This document shows, piece after piece, positions 1 through 6,591 of a stretch of DNA of 7,497 bases. The DNA is taken from contig CAKTAG010000045.1 of NCBI GenBank assembly GCA_934527325.1, positions 1 through 7,497 on the forward strand, written 5' to 3'. How positions within the stretch are numbered: the stretch's first letter is position 1; every line of letters begins with the position of its first letter. A model generated the notes under the pieces. The model worked only from the letters and a program-made list of their open reading frames with translations. It did no database searches and was not told the DNA's origin. The translations under genes were made by a program, and so were the position numbers. The stretch is from an uncultured Candidatus Soleaferrea sp. (GTDB lineage: Bacteria > Bacillota > Clostridia > Oscillospirales > Ruminococcaceae).

Positions 1-48
1 TTATTTTATCACAGGAGGTTTATTACTTAAAGCTAAAGCTCTCTCACT

Positions 49-67
49 CCCCCGGCATAGCCGGGGG
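49..67 (+). terminator. GC-rich perfect hairpin, possible terminator or IS200/IS605-type end
   Basis: An 8-bp perfect stem, CCCCCGGC / GCCGGGGG, closes on a three-base ATA loop and is followed on the + strand by TTTATTGTT. It stands out sharply from the AT-rich surroundings. It could be an intrinsic terminator for a gene lying left of the window. On the - strand it reads as the CCGGCTATGCCGG palindrome that I associate from memory with ends or leader hairpins of IS200/IS605-family elements. No transposase coding sequence is visible in the 48 bases to its left, so the mobile-element reading is only a suggestion. Confidence 0.55.
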
Positions 68-69
68 TT

Positions 70-87
70 TATTGTTGGCAAACAATA
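70..87. repeat. Small stem-loop directly after the GC-rich hairpin
   Basis: A 7-bp inverted repeat (TATTGTT / AACAATA) encloses a GGCA loop and follows the GC-rich hairpin by only two bases. It may be part of the same element end or terminator. Nothing else identifies it. Confidence 0.4.
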
Positions 88-129
88 TTTTAAGTTAATT
101 ATACACAATATTTAGCAAATGGTGAATAA

Positions 130-167
130 TTGTTGTAAAAAATGCAAAATTTGTATTTGTTGTAAAA
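130..167 (+). repeat. 11-base direct repeat upstream of a promoter
   Basis: TTGTTGTAAAA occurs at 130-140 and again, identically, at 157-167, 27 bases apart start to start. The second copy ends five bases before the -35 box at 173-178. The spacing and position are compatible with paired regulator binding sites for the + strand gene starting at 263. Low-complexity T/A sequence can produce such repeats by chance, so an operator role is unproven. Confidence 0.35.
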
Positions 168-172
168 TATTG

Positions 173-201
173 TTGACTTTTTGTAAATATAAATATATAA
201 T
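173..201 (+). promoter_or_regulatory. Sigma-A type promoter of the coiled-coil protein gene
   Basis: A TTGACT -35 box (173-178) is separated by exactly 17 bases from a perfect TATAAT -10 box (196-201). Transcription would start near 208, giving a leader of about 55 bases before the ATG at 263. The promoter lies inside the reading-frame extension that begins at 119, which argues strongly that the extension is not translated. Confidence 0.8.
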
Positions 202-244
202 TAAAATATTGTATATAGATATATACATTCAATTAATTAAATGT

Positions 245-250
245 AAGGAG
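245..250 (+). promoter_or_regulatory. Ribosome binding site deciding the start at 263
   Basis: AAGGAG lies 12 bases before the ATG at 263, a slightly long spacing. The earlier in-frame ATG at 119 has no such sequence in front of it. Confidence 0.7.
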
Positions 251-262
251 AAAAGATTTACA

Positions 263-1768
263 ATGAACAAAGAAAAAATCATAAGTTTAAGTTTAGTAGG
301 TGCAATAGGTTTAGGTAGTTGTGTGCCAGTAATGGCTATGCAAGCAAGTGATGTGCCAGTTGATGGAAGTAGTATTGGTAATTCACTTGGAATATCGCAA
401 CCAAGCGAAAAAAATAAATTTGAAGTATTAAGTGGAGCTGATGATAAAACAATATATGCCAAACATGAAGAAATAGAGAAAGCTAAAAATGATGAATGTT
501 ATAAAGCTGAAAAAGAATATATAGAAGCAATAATAGCATGTGAAAAAGAATATATGCAATTACGAAAATTAGAGTGTACAATAATAGAAAGTGGAGGATT
601 AGATCACTTTGCGGATTTGATGGTTAAACATTATAGACATATAGAAATAGATGAAAATTTTAAAGAAAAGAATAAAAAAATATCGCAAATTTTTGATGCT
701 GCATCTGATAAAGCGCGAAAAATACGTGAAGAAATAGATAAAGAAAAAAAAGAAGAATTGAAAGGAGTAACTGAAGAATCTGTTATAGAAGCAATAAATA
801 GAGAATATAGAGAAAAGTGTAACAAAGAAGTTATTTCTATTGTTTGTTCAAAAGAAGTACGAGATGCAGATAGAGAAATACTTGACAAAACAAACAAAAC
901 TGAAAAAGAATTATTAAAAGAAAAAAATGAAGCTATTGAAAGAGCAAAAGAAAAAGCAAGTGAATTACATAAAGCTCTAGATGAAGAATTAAAATTAGAA
1001 GAAAATGAAAATTTAGAAAGTTTACGTTATAAAATAGCCGAAACAATTACAATAATAAGGAATATAGCAACAGAAGAATTAAGACTTAAAGTTGATAAAG
1101 CTCGTGAAGTTTTATCTAAAGAAGAAAAGATAGAACAAATAAAAATAAATCAAGATGCAGAAGAAAAATGTGGCAAATTAATAGAAGCTTTTAAAGAGGT
1201 GGAAAGTACATTCGAGGAACCAGAGAAAAAATCGGAAGCAATAGCTAATTTAAAAAAAGTATTTGCAGAAGTAGAAAAAGAGATAACGGTACAAATGCAA
1301 AAAACTCAAGAAAGACAAAGTGCATTAATTGAGATGGAAAACATTATAAAAAAATACATAACATATAAAGAAGCACACCGGGCATACCGATTAGGAGACG
1401 ATAAGTTAAGATATGTCAGAGATATATTAGAACAAGAATTTTATAGAACATATGAAGCATTTTACAATAAATTAAATGAACAACCAGAATTATACAAGTT
1501 ATTTGATGAATTATTTGGTGAAAAATTCAAAACACAAAAAATGGTGTATGAAAATATTAAAAAAAGAAAAAAATATAGAACCTCCCCTGATACGTTCATT
1601 TCAGCAGACGATGATTTTGAACTAAAATTTTTAGAATTGGCAGAAGACTATATGGCACTTTTTGGAGAAATGGCAAAGGACCATAGAGTATGGTTAGGAA
1701 TAACTGATCAAGAATACAATGAAAAATGTATAAACACATATATAAATACACTTAGAGAATGCATTTAA
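263..1768 (+). CDS. Exported Glu/Lys-rich coiled-coil protein, function unknown
   Basis: This encodes a 501-residue protein that I do not recognise. The N-terminus has the form of a signal peptide: charged MNKEK, a hydrophobic stretch at about 6-19, then VPVMA-MQA, a plausible signal peptidase I site near residues 25-28. The alternative is LGSC ending at Cys20, which loosely fits a lipobox and would make it a lipoprotein. Residues 30-60 are Ser/Gly/Asp-rich and probably flexible. From about 65 to 435 the chain is almost entirely Glu/Lys/Ala/Ile helix-forming sequence with heptad-like spacing, so long coiled coils are likely. The last 65 residues are more mixed and aromatic. There is no LPXTG motif or C-terminal membrane helix. 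Eight cysteines follow Cys20 (79, 93, 105, 186, 195, 303, 489, 500), unusual for an exported coiled coil. ATG 263 is chosen over the in-frame ATG at 119 because of its RBS, the signal peptide and the promoter in between. It is the only + strand gene and is monocistronic. Confidence 0.8.
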   Translation: MNKEKIISLSLVGAIGLGSCVPVMAMQASDVPVDGSSIGNSLGISQPSEKNKFEVLSGADDKTIYAKHEEIEKAKNDECYKAEKEYIEAIIACEKEYMQLRKLECTIIESGGLDHFADLMVKHYRHIEIDENFKEKNKKISQIFDAASDKARKIREEIDKEKKEELKGVTEESVIEAINREYREKCNKEVISIVCSKEVRDADREILDKTNKTEKELLKEKNEAIERAKEKASELHKALDEELKLEENENLESLRYKIAETITIIRNIATEELRLKVDKAREVLSKEEKIEQIKINQDAEEKCGKLIEAFKEVESTFEEPEKKSEAIANLKKVFAEVEKEITVQMQKTQERQSALIEMENIIKKYITYKEAHRAYRLGDDKLRYVRDILEQEFYRTYEAFYNKLNEQPELYKLFDELFGEKFKTQKMVYENIKKRKKYRTSPDTFISADDDFELKFLELAEDYMALFGEMAKDHRVWLGITDQEYNEKCINTYINTLRECI

Positions 1769-1803
1769 AATGACGTTACTGCTTTAAAGGCAGTAACGTC
1801 ATT
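1769..1803. terminator. Bidirectional terminator between convergent genes
   Basis: A 14-bp perfect stem (1769-1782 with 1790-1803) encloses a 7-base loop. It begins immediately after the stop codon of the + strand gene and lies 30 bases beyond the stop of the convergent - strand gene. The + side is followed by the weak tract CTTTAAA, and the - side by TTTAAATGC preceded by paired Ts. It probably ends both transcripts. Confidence 0.85.
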
Positions 1804-1833
1804 CTTTAAAATAAAGAGTGTAGCACATTATTT

Positions 1834-3099
1834 TTAATCTATTTTTTTTACCTCTTGAGCTGCCAACATAACACCGATTTTTCCAGAATTATATGTTAAC
1901 CCACCTTGTAACCAAACAGCAAAAGGTTCTCTAATTGGTGCATCAGCAGAAAGTTCAATAGAAGCTCCCATAGTAAATGTACCAGCAGCCATAATAACCT
2001 TATTGCTGTACCCTGGCATATCCCAAGGCACAGGAGTTATAAATGAATCTATTGGTGAGCCTTTTTGAATTCCTTGACAAAAAGCTATAACTTTTTGTGG
2101 TGAATTAAACCTTATAGCTTGTATTATATCAGATCTTTTTTCATTAAATTTAGGGTAAACTTCATAACCCATATTTTCAAAAAGTTTAGATGCAAATATC
2201 GACGTTTTTAAAGCATTTGCTGTAGCTTGCGGGCTAAGGAATAATCCCAAAAACATATTTCTTAATTCACCAAATGTGCACCCTACTTCCCTACCAATTC
2301 CCGGTGCAGTCAACCTTGCGCCACACAACTCTATCAACTTAGATTTTCCTGCAATATACCCTCCAGTCTTTGCTATTCCCCCTCCAGGGTTTTTTATTAA
2401 TGAGCCAACAATTAAATCTGCACCAATATCTGTGGGTTCTTTTTTTTCAACAAATTCACCATAACAATTATCAACCAATATTATAGCAGATTCATTAATT
2501 AATTTTACTTTAGATATCATTTTTTTTATATCTTCTATTGCCAAAGACTTTCGCAATGAATAACCCTTTGAACGCTGAATATAAACAACTTTAGCATCTT
2601 TAACTTTTTTAGCAACATCTTCTATATTTAATTCTAATCTAGTATCTGTTAAATCAATTTCATCATACACTATTCCAAAATCTTTTAGTGAACCTTTATT
2701 TTCACCATTGTTAGATATACCTATAACTTCTCTTAATGTATCATATGGTTCACCAGTTATTGCCACAAGTTTATCTTTAGGTCTAAGCAAAGCAAATAAC
2801 GTAACTGCTAATGCGTGTGTTCCGCACACAAAATTATGCCTAACTATTGCATCTTCTGTATTAAAAATATCTGCAAAAATTTTATCTAGTTTTTCTCTTC
2901 CTTTATCACCATAACCATAACCTGTAGAACCAGCAAAATCTGTTTCAGTTACTTTATTTTTAATAAAAGCAGATAAAATTTTACATTGATTATAATTTTC
3001 AACTGCACCTATGCTTTCAAATATATCTTTACATTCCTTTTCACAATTAAAAGAAATATCAACTAAATCTTTATTAAAGTTAAAAAAATTATTAACCAT
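1834..3099 (-). CDS. ynbB: PLP-dependent YnbB / methionine gamma-lyase family protein ('aluminium resistance')
   Basis: This 421-residue protein is full length for the family of fold-type I PLP enzymes annotated as methionine gamma-lyase, cystathionine beta-lyase-like or aluminium resistance protein (B. subtilis YnbB type). Visible hallmarks are YGYGDKGREKLDKIFADIF (62-80), the VCGTHALAVTLFALLRPKD cofactor-phosphate region (91-109), VDNCYGEF with the PLP-ring Asp210, GSLIKNPGGGIA with the probable Schiff-base Lys236, and the late PGYSNKVIMAAGTFTMG segment (362-378). It would act in the cytoplasm on a sulphur amino acid or related substrate, but the true substrate is not settled for the family. 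ATG at 3099 has an AGAGGGG ribosome binding site 10 bases upstream. It is the last gene of the - strand series. A terminator stands between it and the membrane protein gene, so it may use its own promoter: a weak TTGCTA-18-TATATA match overlaps that terminator. The gene often neighbours miaA/hfq in Clostridia; here it does not. Confidence 0.85.
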   Translation of the reverse strand: MVNNFFNFNKDLVDISFNCEKECKDIFESIGAVENYNQCKILSAFIKNKVTETDFAGSTGYGYGDKGREKLDKIFADIFNTEDAIVRHNFVCGTHALAVTLFALLRPKDKLVAITGEPYDTLREVIGISNNGENKGSLKDFGIVYDEIDLTDTRLELNIEDVAKKVKDAKVVYIQRSKGYSLRKSLAIEDIKKMISKVKLINESAIILVDNCYGEFVEKKEPTDIGADLIVGSLIKNPGGGIAKTGGYIAGKSKLIELCGARLTAPGIGREVGCTFGELRNMFLGLFLSPQATANALKTSIFASKLFENMGYEVYPKFNEKRSDIIQAIRFNSPQKVIAFCQGIQKGSPIDSFITPVPWDMPGYSNKVIMAAGTFTMGASIELSADAPIREPFAVWLQGGLTYNSGKIGVMLAAQEVKKID

Positions 3100-3133
3100 A
3101 GCTACCCTACCCCTCTATATTTTTTATATAAAA

Positions 3134-3179
3134 AAGTGTTGAAATTAATAGCAATTTACCTTGCATAACTTCAACACTT
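3134..3179 (-). terminator. Intrinsic terminator after the membrane protein gene
   Basis: A 10-bp inverted repeat (AAGTGTTGAA at 3134-3143, TTCAACACTT at 3170-3179) encloses a 26-base loop containing a short GCAA/TTGC inner pairing. Read on the - strand it leads straight into a run of about six Ts (3135-3130). It lies 53 bases past the stop of the membrane protein gene and 34 bases before the start of the YnbB-family gene. It could therefore act as a full terminator or as an attenuator for that downstream gene. Confidence 0.7.
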
Positions 3180-3231
3180 CTACTATAAACAACAATACAT
3201 TATTAATCACTATTTTTTACCATCAACATTT

Positions 3232-4125
3232 TTATTTGCTAATAGATTTACGTGCAAACAATTTACTATTTTCACCTGTAGTATAAAGCATAATATATAA
3301 AAATAAAATAGAAAATATTGCTATAGCAATATCAGTAATTCCGCCTGTATCTTTAATTGAAAAGAAAGTATTTTTACCCAAAATAAATGCTATGTAATTA
3401 GGTACGGTTGCTAATAAACCATATAATAAAACCATAAATCCAGATGAAATTGCCATTCTATAGCCAGATTTATAATTAATATCAAACATCAACTTAGATA
3501 CGCCAGAGAAAAACGATATAGAAAACACAATAGTAATCATAGAATATAAATTATCATCAATAGTAGCTATAGTAGTGTTAGTTTTAACAAATAACATAGC
3601 TCTAAACACAGACCATATAATAATTATTATACCTAAAAAATAATTATTGTACACTGGTTTATTACTAATAACCTTAATTGCCAACGTAGTTACATTCCAA
3701 CCAGTTATAAAAGCTATTATAGATGTTAACAATTTCATACTAGCATTAGGAGTATTAACTAAAAGAAATTTAAATTCATTTAAATTATCTGTTCCTATAA
3801 GTTGAATCAATACAAAAAAATCAACCAAACCAACAAACATAATAACTCCGCCAAATATCATCATAAATATTCCCAGCAAACTATTATTATTTCTAGACCT
3901 GTTTTCATCTGGAAAATTATCGAAAAATGGTATAAAAAAAAGTACAAGAGTAGAAATTATTAATATAATTTTTAATGCTAACAATAGCTTTGAATTTTCA
4001 TTTATATACAAACCTCTATTATCTGTATTATTAATAATCAAAATTGTTCTAAGAATTATTGCAATAGCACTAACAAACCATACACCAATAAACAACCTTT
4101 TTGATTTTAACACAATTTTACACAT
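3232..4125 (-). CDS. Multi-pass membrane protein, function unknown
   Basis: This protein of about 297 residues is not recognised. It contains roughly eight hydrophobic segments long enough to span the membrane (about 11-31, 47-68, 83-110, 130-150, 162-181, 192-211, 224-249, 262-282), separated by short polar loops. Both the N-terminus (MCKIVLKSKR) and the C-terminus (SKLFARKSISK) are Lys/Arg-rich, consistent with both ends being cytoplasmic. No catalytic or transporter signature stands out. The start is uncertain. TTG at 4137 has no ribosome binding site. ATG at 4125, used here, has AAAAGGG directly against it. GTG at 4113 would place that purine run at a more normal distance. A consensus promoter lies just upstream and a terminator just downstream, so it is probably transcribed alone. 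Confidence 0.75.
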   Translation of the reverse strand: MCKIVLKSKRLFIGVWFVSAIAIILRTILIINNTDNRGLYINENSKLLLALKIILIISTLVLFFIPFFDNFPDENRSRNNNSLLGIFMMIFGGVIMFVGLVDFFVLIQLIGTDNLNEFKFLLVNTPNASMKLLTSIIAFITGWNVTTLAIKVISNKPVYNNYFLGIIIIIWSVFRAMLFVKTNTTIATIDDNLYSMITIVFSISFFSGVSKLMFDINYKSGYRMAISSGFMVLLYGLLATVPNYIAFILGKNTFFSIKDTGGITDIAIAIFSILFLYIMLYTTGENSKLFARKSISK

Positions 4126-4164
4126 CCCTTTTACCAAAGTTATTTATTTATATTATATATGAAT

Positions 4165-4193
4165 ATAATATACCAAACTCTTTATAAAGTCAA
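4165..4193 (-). promoter_or_regulatory. Sigma-A type promoter of the membrane protein gene
   Basis: On the - strand a TTGACT -35 box (4193-4188) is followed after exactly 17 bases by TATTAT (4170-4165), five of six matches to TATAAT. Transcription would start near 4158, about 33 bases before ATG 4125. The remaining gap (4194-4276) to the upstream aminotransferase gene shows no convincing terminator. Confidence 0.75.
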
Positions 4194-4276
4194 GAAATAA
4201 TTCAAATTTTATAAATGTTCTGTGTATTGTAAATTTTAATTTTATGGGAAAAATAGTTAAATATTGTATTCATAAC

Positions 4277-5554
4277 TTATAGGTTGATAAGTTTTTCAAT
4301 ACTAGCTATTTTTACAGCAAGGCAAAATAATTCCATAGATTCTCTTAATTCGTTGATTGCTGGGTAAGATGGTGCTATCCTTATATTATTATCTTTAGGG
4401 TCTTTGCCATAAGGGAATGTAGCACCTGCATTTGTAAAAGTTACACCAGCTTTTTTACATAAATAAATAACTTTTTTTGCACATCCGTTTAATGTATTTA
4501 AAGATATAAAATAACCACCAAGAGGTTTGCTCCATGTTGCTAACCCTGTTCCGTTTAAATTTTTATCTAATATATAGTCTACCATTTCAAATTTTGGTCT
4601 TAATATATTAGCATGTTTTTTCATATGTAGCATTAATTTTTTTGTATCTTTAAAAAATAGTAGATGTTTAGCTTGTGTAATTTTATTGTGCCCAATAGTT
4701 TGAACAGAAAACCATTTTTTTAATTGTAATATATTTTTCTTAGATGTTGCTATAATTGCAATGCCAGCACCAGGAAAACTTATTTTTGAAGTTGATGAAA
4801 ATATATAAACCATATCATCTTTTGAATTTTTTTTACATTCAGCCAATATGTTTAACAAAGTAGGATGTTGGTCATATAAATGATGTATAATATAAGCATT
4901 ATCCCAAAAGATTTTAAAATCTTTAGCTTTAGGGTTAAGGTTAGCAAAACGTTTAACAGTTTGGTTAGAGTAAGTTACACCTGTAGGGTTTGAATATTGT
5001 GGAACACACCATATACCTTTTAGTGTTTCATCATTGCTTACTAATTTTTCAATTGTGTCCATATCTGGGCCAGAATCCAACATATCTACATTAATCATTT
5101 CTATTCCAAATTTTTCGCAAATAGCAAAATGTCTATCGTACCCAGGAACAGGACATAAAAATTTAATTTTATTATATTGGCACCAGGGCTTACACCCATC
5201 TTCAGGTGGCAATAGCATTAAATTAGAAATAACATCATGCATTAAATTTAAACTTGAATTTCCACCAATCATTATTTCAGATTCTTCTACATTTAAAATA
5301 TTACTAAAAAATTTTTTTACGCTTGGCAACCCATCTAAACACCCATAATTTCTAATATCTATATTATCTATATTTATATTAGAATCATCTAATTTTGTGT
5401 TAAATAATTCCATAGATAAATTTAATTGTTCTGCTGATGGTTTACCTCTAGACATATCTAACTTAAGATTTTTATTTTTATAGATTTCATATTCGTTAAT
5501 TAATTTATTATATAAAACTTGTAATTCATTTTTTAACATTTCTGTATATTTCAA
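4277..5554 (-). CDS. Class I aminotransferase, AspT/MocR-like type, probable aspartate aminotransferase
   Basis: This 425-residue fold-type I PLP enzyme resembles the group that includes the Corynebacterium AspT-type aspartate aminotransferase (Pfam Aminotran_MocR). It probably swaps amino groups between aspartate and 2-oxoglutarate, producing oxaloacetate and glutamate in the cytoplasm. Family landmarks appear in order: LDMSRGKPS (32-40), IGGNSSLNLM (96-105), CPVPGYDRH (134-142), VPQYSNPTGV with Asn189 (184-193), FWDNAYIIHH with PLP-ring Asp218 and Tyr221 (216-225), SSTSKISFPGAG with Schiff-base Lys257 (253-264), and NNIRIAPSYP with the carboxylate-binding Arg392 (389-398). The start is TTG. 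It is supported by AAGGTGG nine bases upstream and by an N-terminus (MKYTEM...) that fits homologues better than the ATG five codons later. It follows the dehydrogenase gene by 27 bases without a visible promoter or terminator, so the two look co-transcribed. Substrate specificity is inferred from family. Confidence 0.85.
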   Translation of the reverse strand: MKYTEMLKNELQVLYNKLINEYEIYKNKNLKLDMSRGKPSAEQLNLSMELFNTKLDDSNINIDNIDIRNYGCLDGLPSVKKFFSNILNVEESEIMIGGNSSLNLMHDVISNLMLLPPEDGCKPWCQYNKIKFLCPVPGYDRHFAICEKFGIEMINVDMLDSGPDMDTIEKLVSNDETLKGIWCVPQYSNPTGVTYSNQTVKRFANLNPKAKDFKIFWDNAYIIHHLYDQHPTLLNILAECKKNSKDDMVYIFSSTSKISFPGAGIAIIATSKKNILQLKKWFSVQTIGHNKITQAKHLLFFKDTKKLMLHMKKHANILRPKFEMVDYILDKNLNGTGLATWSKPLGGYFISLNTLNGCAKKVIYLCKKAGVTFTNAGATFPYGKDPKDNNIRIAPSYPAINELRESMELFCLAVKIASIEKLINL

Positions 5555-5563
5555 GGCAATACG

Positions 5564-5570
5564 CCACCTT
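5564..5570 (-). promoter_or_regulatory. Ribosome binding site deciding a TTG start
   Basis: AAGGTGG on the - strand lies nine bases before TTG 5554, ideal spacing. It supports that codon as the aminotransferase start over the ATG at 5539. Confidence 0.75.
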
Positions 5571-5581
5571 ATTAATAAAAA

Positions 5582-6517
5582 TTAAATTTGCTTTATAATA
5601 TTTTGCAAATTATTAGCAGATGCTATAAATTTGTTTAATTCTAAATCAGACCAATTATCTATAATTTCTTTTTTTGCTCCCTGACTATTTAAAATAGACG
5701 GAACACTCAAAGAAACATCTTTTAAACCAAGTTCACCATTAAAACATGTAGAAACGCTAGCTACTATGGGAATATTATTTAAAATTGCATTAGTTAAAAA
5801 ACAAACACTAGTTGCTATTCCGTAGTGTGTTTTTCCTTTGCCAGAAATTATTTGTGCACCCATTTTAGTAACTTTTTGTTCTATTAATAATCTAACATCA
5901 TTATTAAAGTTAATATTATTGTATTTACAATATTCATTAATAGATATTTTATTTACAGTAACTTTACTCCACAAGGCAACTTGAGAATCACCATGTTCAC
6001 CAACTATTGTAGCGTCAACATCTTTTATATTACAATTTAAATAGTCAGCAATTTTAAAAATAAATCTAGATGTATCTAGCACACAACCAGTACCTATTAT
6101 TTTATTTGTTTGCAAATTTAAAGCTTGTGCTAATTGGTAAGTTATTATATCTACAGGGTTAGATACTACTAATATTATTCCATCATTGTAATAAGTTTCT
6201 ATATTTTTGGCGATATTTTTAATAATGGCAACGTTATCCAAAACCATATCTAATCTTGTTTCATTCGGCTTTCTGCTTCTACCAGCTGTAATTATTATTA
6301 AATTACTATTTTTTATATCACAATAATCACCAGCATATATTTTTGTTCCACTAATAGAATAAAAACCATGTTTAATATCTAGTATCTCAGATTCAATTTG
6401 TTCTTTATTTATATCAATCAAAACAACTTCATCAGCTAAATTTTTTAACATTATAGAATATGCTATGGTTGCACCTACGCAACCTACACCAATTATAGAT
6501 ATTTTTTTATTTTTCAT
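5582..6517 (-). CDS. ldh: Lactate/malate dehydrogenase family enzyme, LDH-like with Arg at the specificity position
   Basis: This 311-residue, full-length NAD-dependent 2-hydroxyacid dehydrogenase has the dinucleotide-binding GVGCVGA (10-16) and Asp35, which favours NAD over NADP. Catalytic residues are present: Arg88 (=Arg109), Asp148 (=Asp168), Arg151 (=Arg171) and His175 in GEHGDS (=His195). Overall motifs (NETRLD, GTGCVLDTSRF, HGDSQVALWS, Thr230 = Thr246) are lactate dehydrogenase-like. However, the mobile loop reads TAGRSRKPNETR, with Arg82 where LDH has Gln102. Arg there is typical of malate dehydrogenase and selects for oxaloacetate. The two fructose-1,6-bisphosphate ligands of bacterial LDH, Arg173 and His188, are Ile153 and Asp168. 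Activity could be lactate, malate or another 2-hydroxyacid, so the symbol reflects homology only. ATG 6517 is chosen over the in-frame GTG 6529 because the GTG lies inside the ribosome binding site. It is the first gene of the likely operon with the aminotransferase. Confidence 0.9.
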   Translation of the reverse strand: MKNKKISIIGVGCVGATIAYSIMLKNLADEVVLIDINKEQIESEILDIKHGFYSISGTKIYAGDYCDIKNSNLIIITAGRSRKPNETRLDMVLDNVAIIKNIAKNIETYYNDGIILVVSNPVDIITYQLAQALNLQTNKIIGTGCVLDTSRFIFKIADYLNCNIKDVDATIVGEHGDSQVALWSKVTVNKISINEYCKYNNINFNNDVRLLIEQKVTKMGAQIISGKGKTHYGIATSVCFLTNAILNNIPIVASVSTCFNGELGLKDVSLSVPSILNSQGAKKEIIDNWSDLELNKFIASANNLQNIIKQI

Positions 6518-6525
6518 TAAACAAA

Positions 6526-6533
6526 CCACCTTT
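6526..6533 (-). promoter_or_regulatory. Ribosome binding site deciding the dehydrogenase start
   Basis: AAAGGTGG on the - strand lies eight bases before ATG 6517. The upstream in-frame GTG (6529-6527) is part of this site itself and so is unlikely to be the start codon. Confidence 0.8.
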
Positions 6534-6556
6534 AATTGTTTTGTTAAAGTAATATT

Positions 6557-6585
6557 ATTTTACCATATAAACAACAGTTTTTCAA
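6557..6585 (-). promoter_or_regulatory. Extended -10 promoter of the dehydrogenase-aminotransferase operon
   Basis: On the - strand TTGAAA (6585-6580) is followed after 17 bases by TAAAAT (6562-6557). A TG one base ahead of the -10 box forms an extended -10. Transcription would start near 6550, about 33 bases before ATG 6517. It separates the operon from the preceding tcdA gene, which stops at 6592. Confidence 0.7.
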
Positions 6586-6591
6586 ACAAGA

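Noticed and set aside
13..19. AGGAGGT, a perfect ribosome binding site sequence on the + strand
   Set aside because: No ATG, GTG or TTG start with an open frame follows at a usable distance.
1..30. Possible C-terminal end of a + strand gene (LFYHRRFIT then TAA)
   Set aside because: It is too short to support, all three frames stay open for some distance here, and there is no recognisable motif.
119..262. A 48-residue Cys-rich N-terminal extension of the coiled-coil protein starting at ATG 119
   Set aside because: It has no ribosome binding site, contains the -35 and -10 boxes of a consensus promoter, and ends at a normal RBS-ATG-signal peptide start at 263.
2276..2914. + strand reading frames opposite the YnbB-family gene
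   Set aside because: They lack ribosome binding sites and are antisense shadows of a well-supported enzyme gene.
4126..4137. TTG start for the membrane protein
   Set aside because: There is no ribosome binding sequence upstream of it. The downstream ATG is preferred, although the choice remains uncertain.
4274..4293. 7-bp inverted repeat AACTTAT / ATAAGTT overlapping the aminotransferase stop codon, as a terminator
   Set aside because: It is AT-only apart from one pair, overlaps coding sequence and is not followed by a T-run on the - strand.
5034..5348. 104-codon + strand frame opposite the aminotransferase
   Set aside because: It is the antisense shadow of conserved PLP-enzyme coding sequence, with no start signals.
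6518..6529. GTG start giving a four-residue longer dehydrogenase
   Set aside because: The GTG is part of the AAAGGTGG ribosome binding site that serves ATG 6517.
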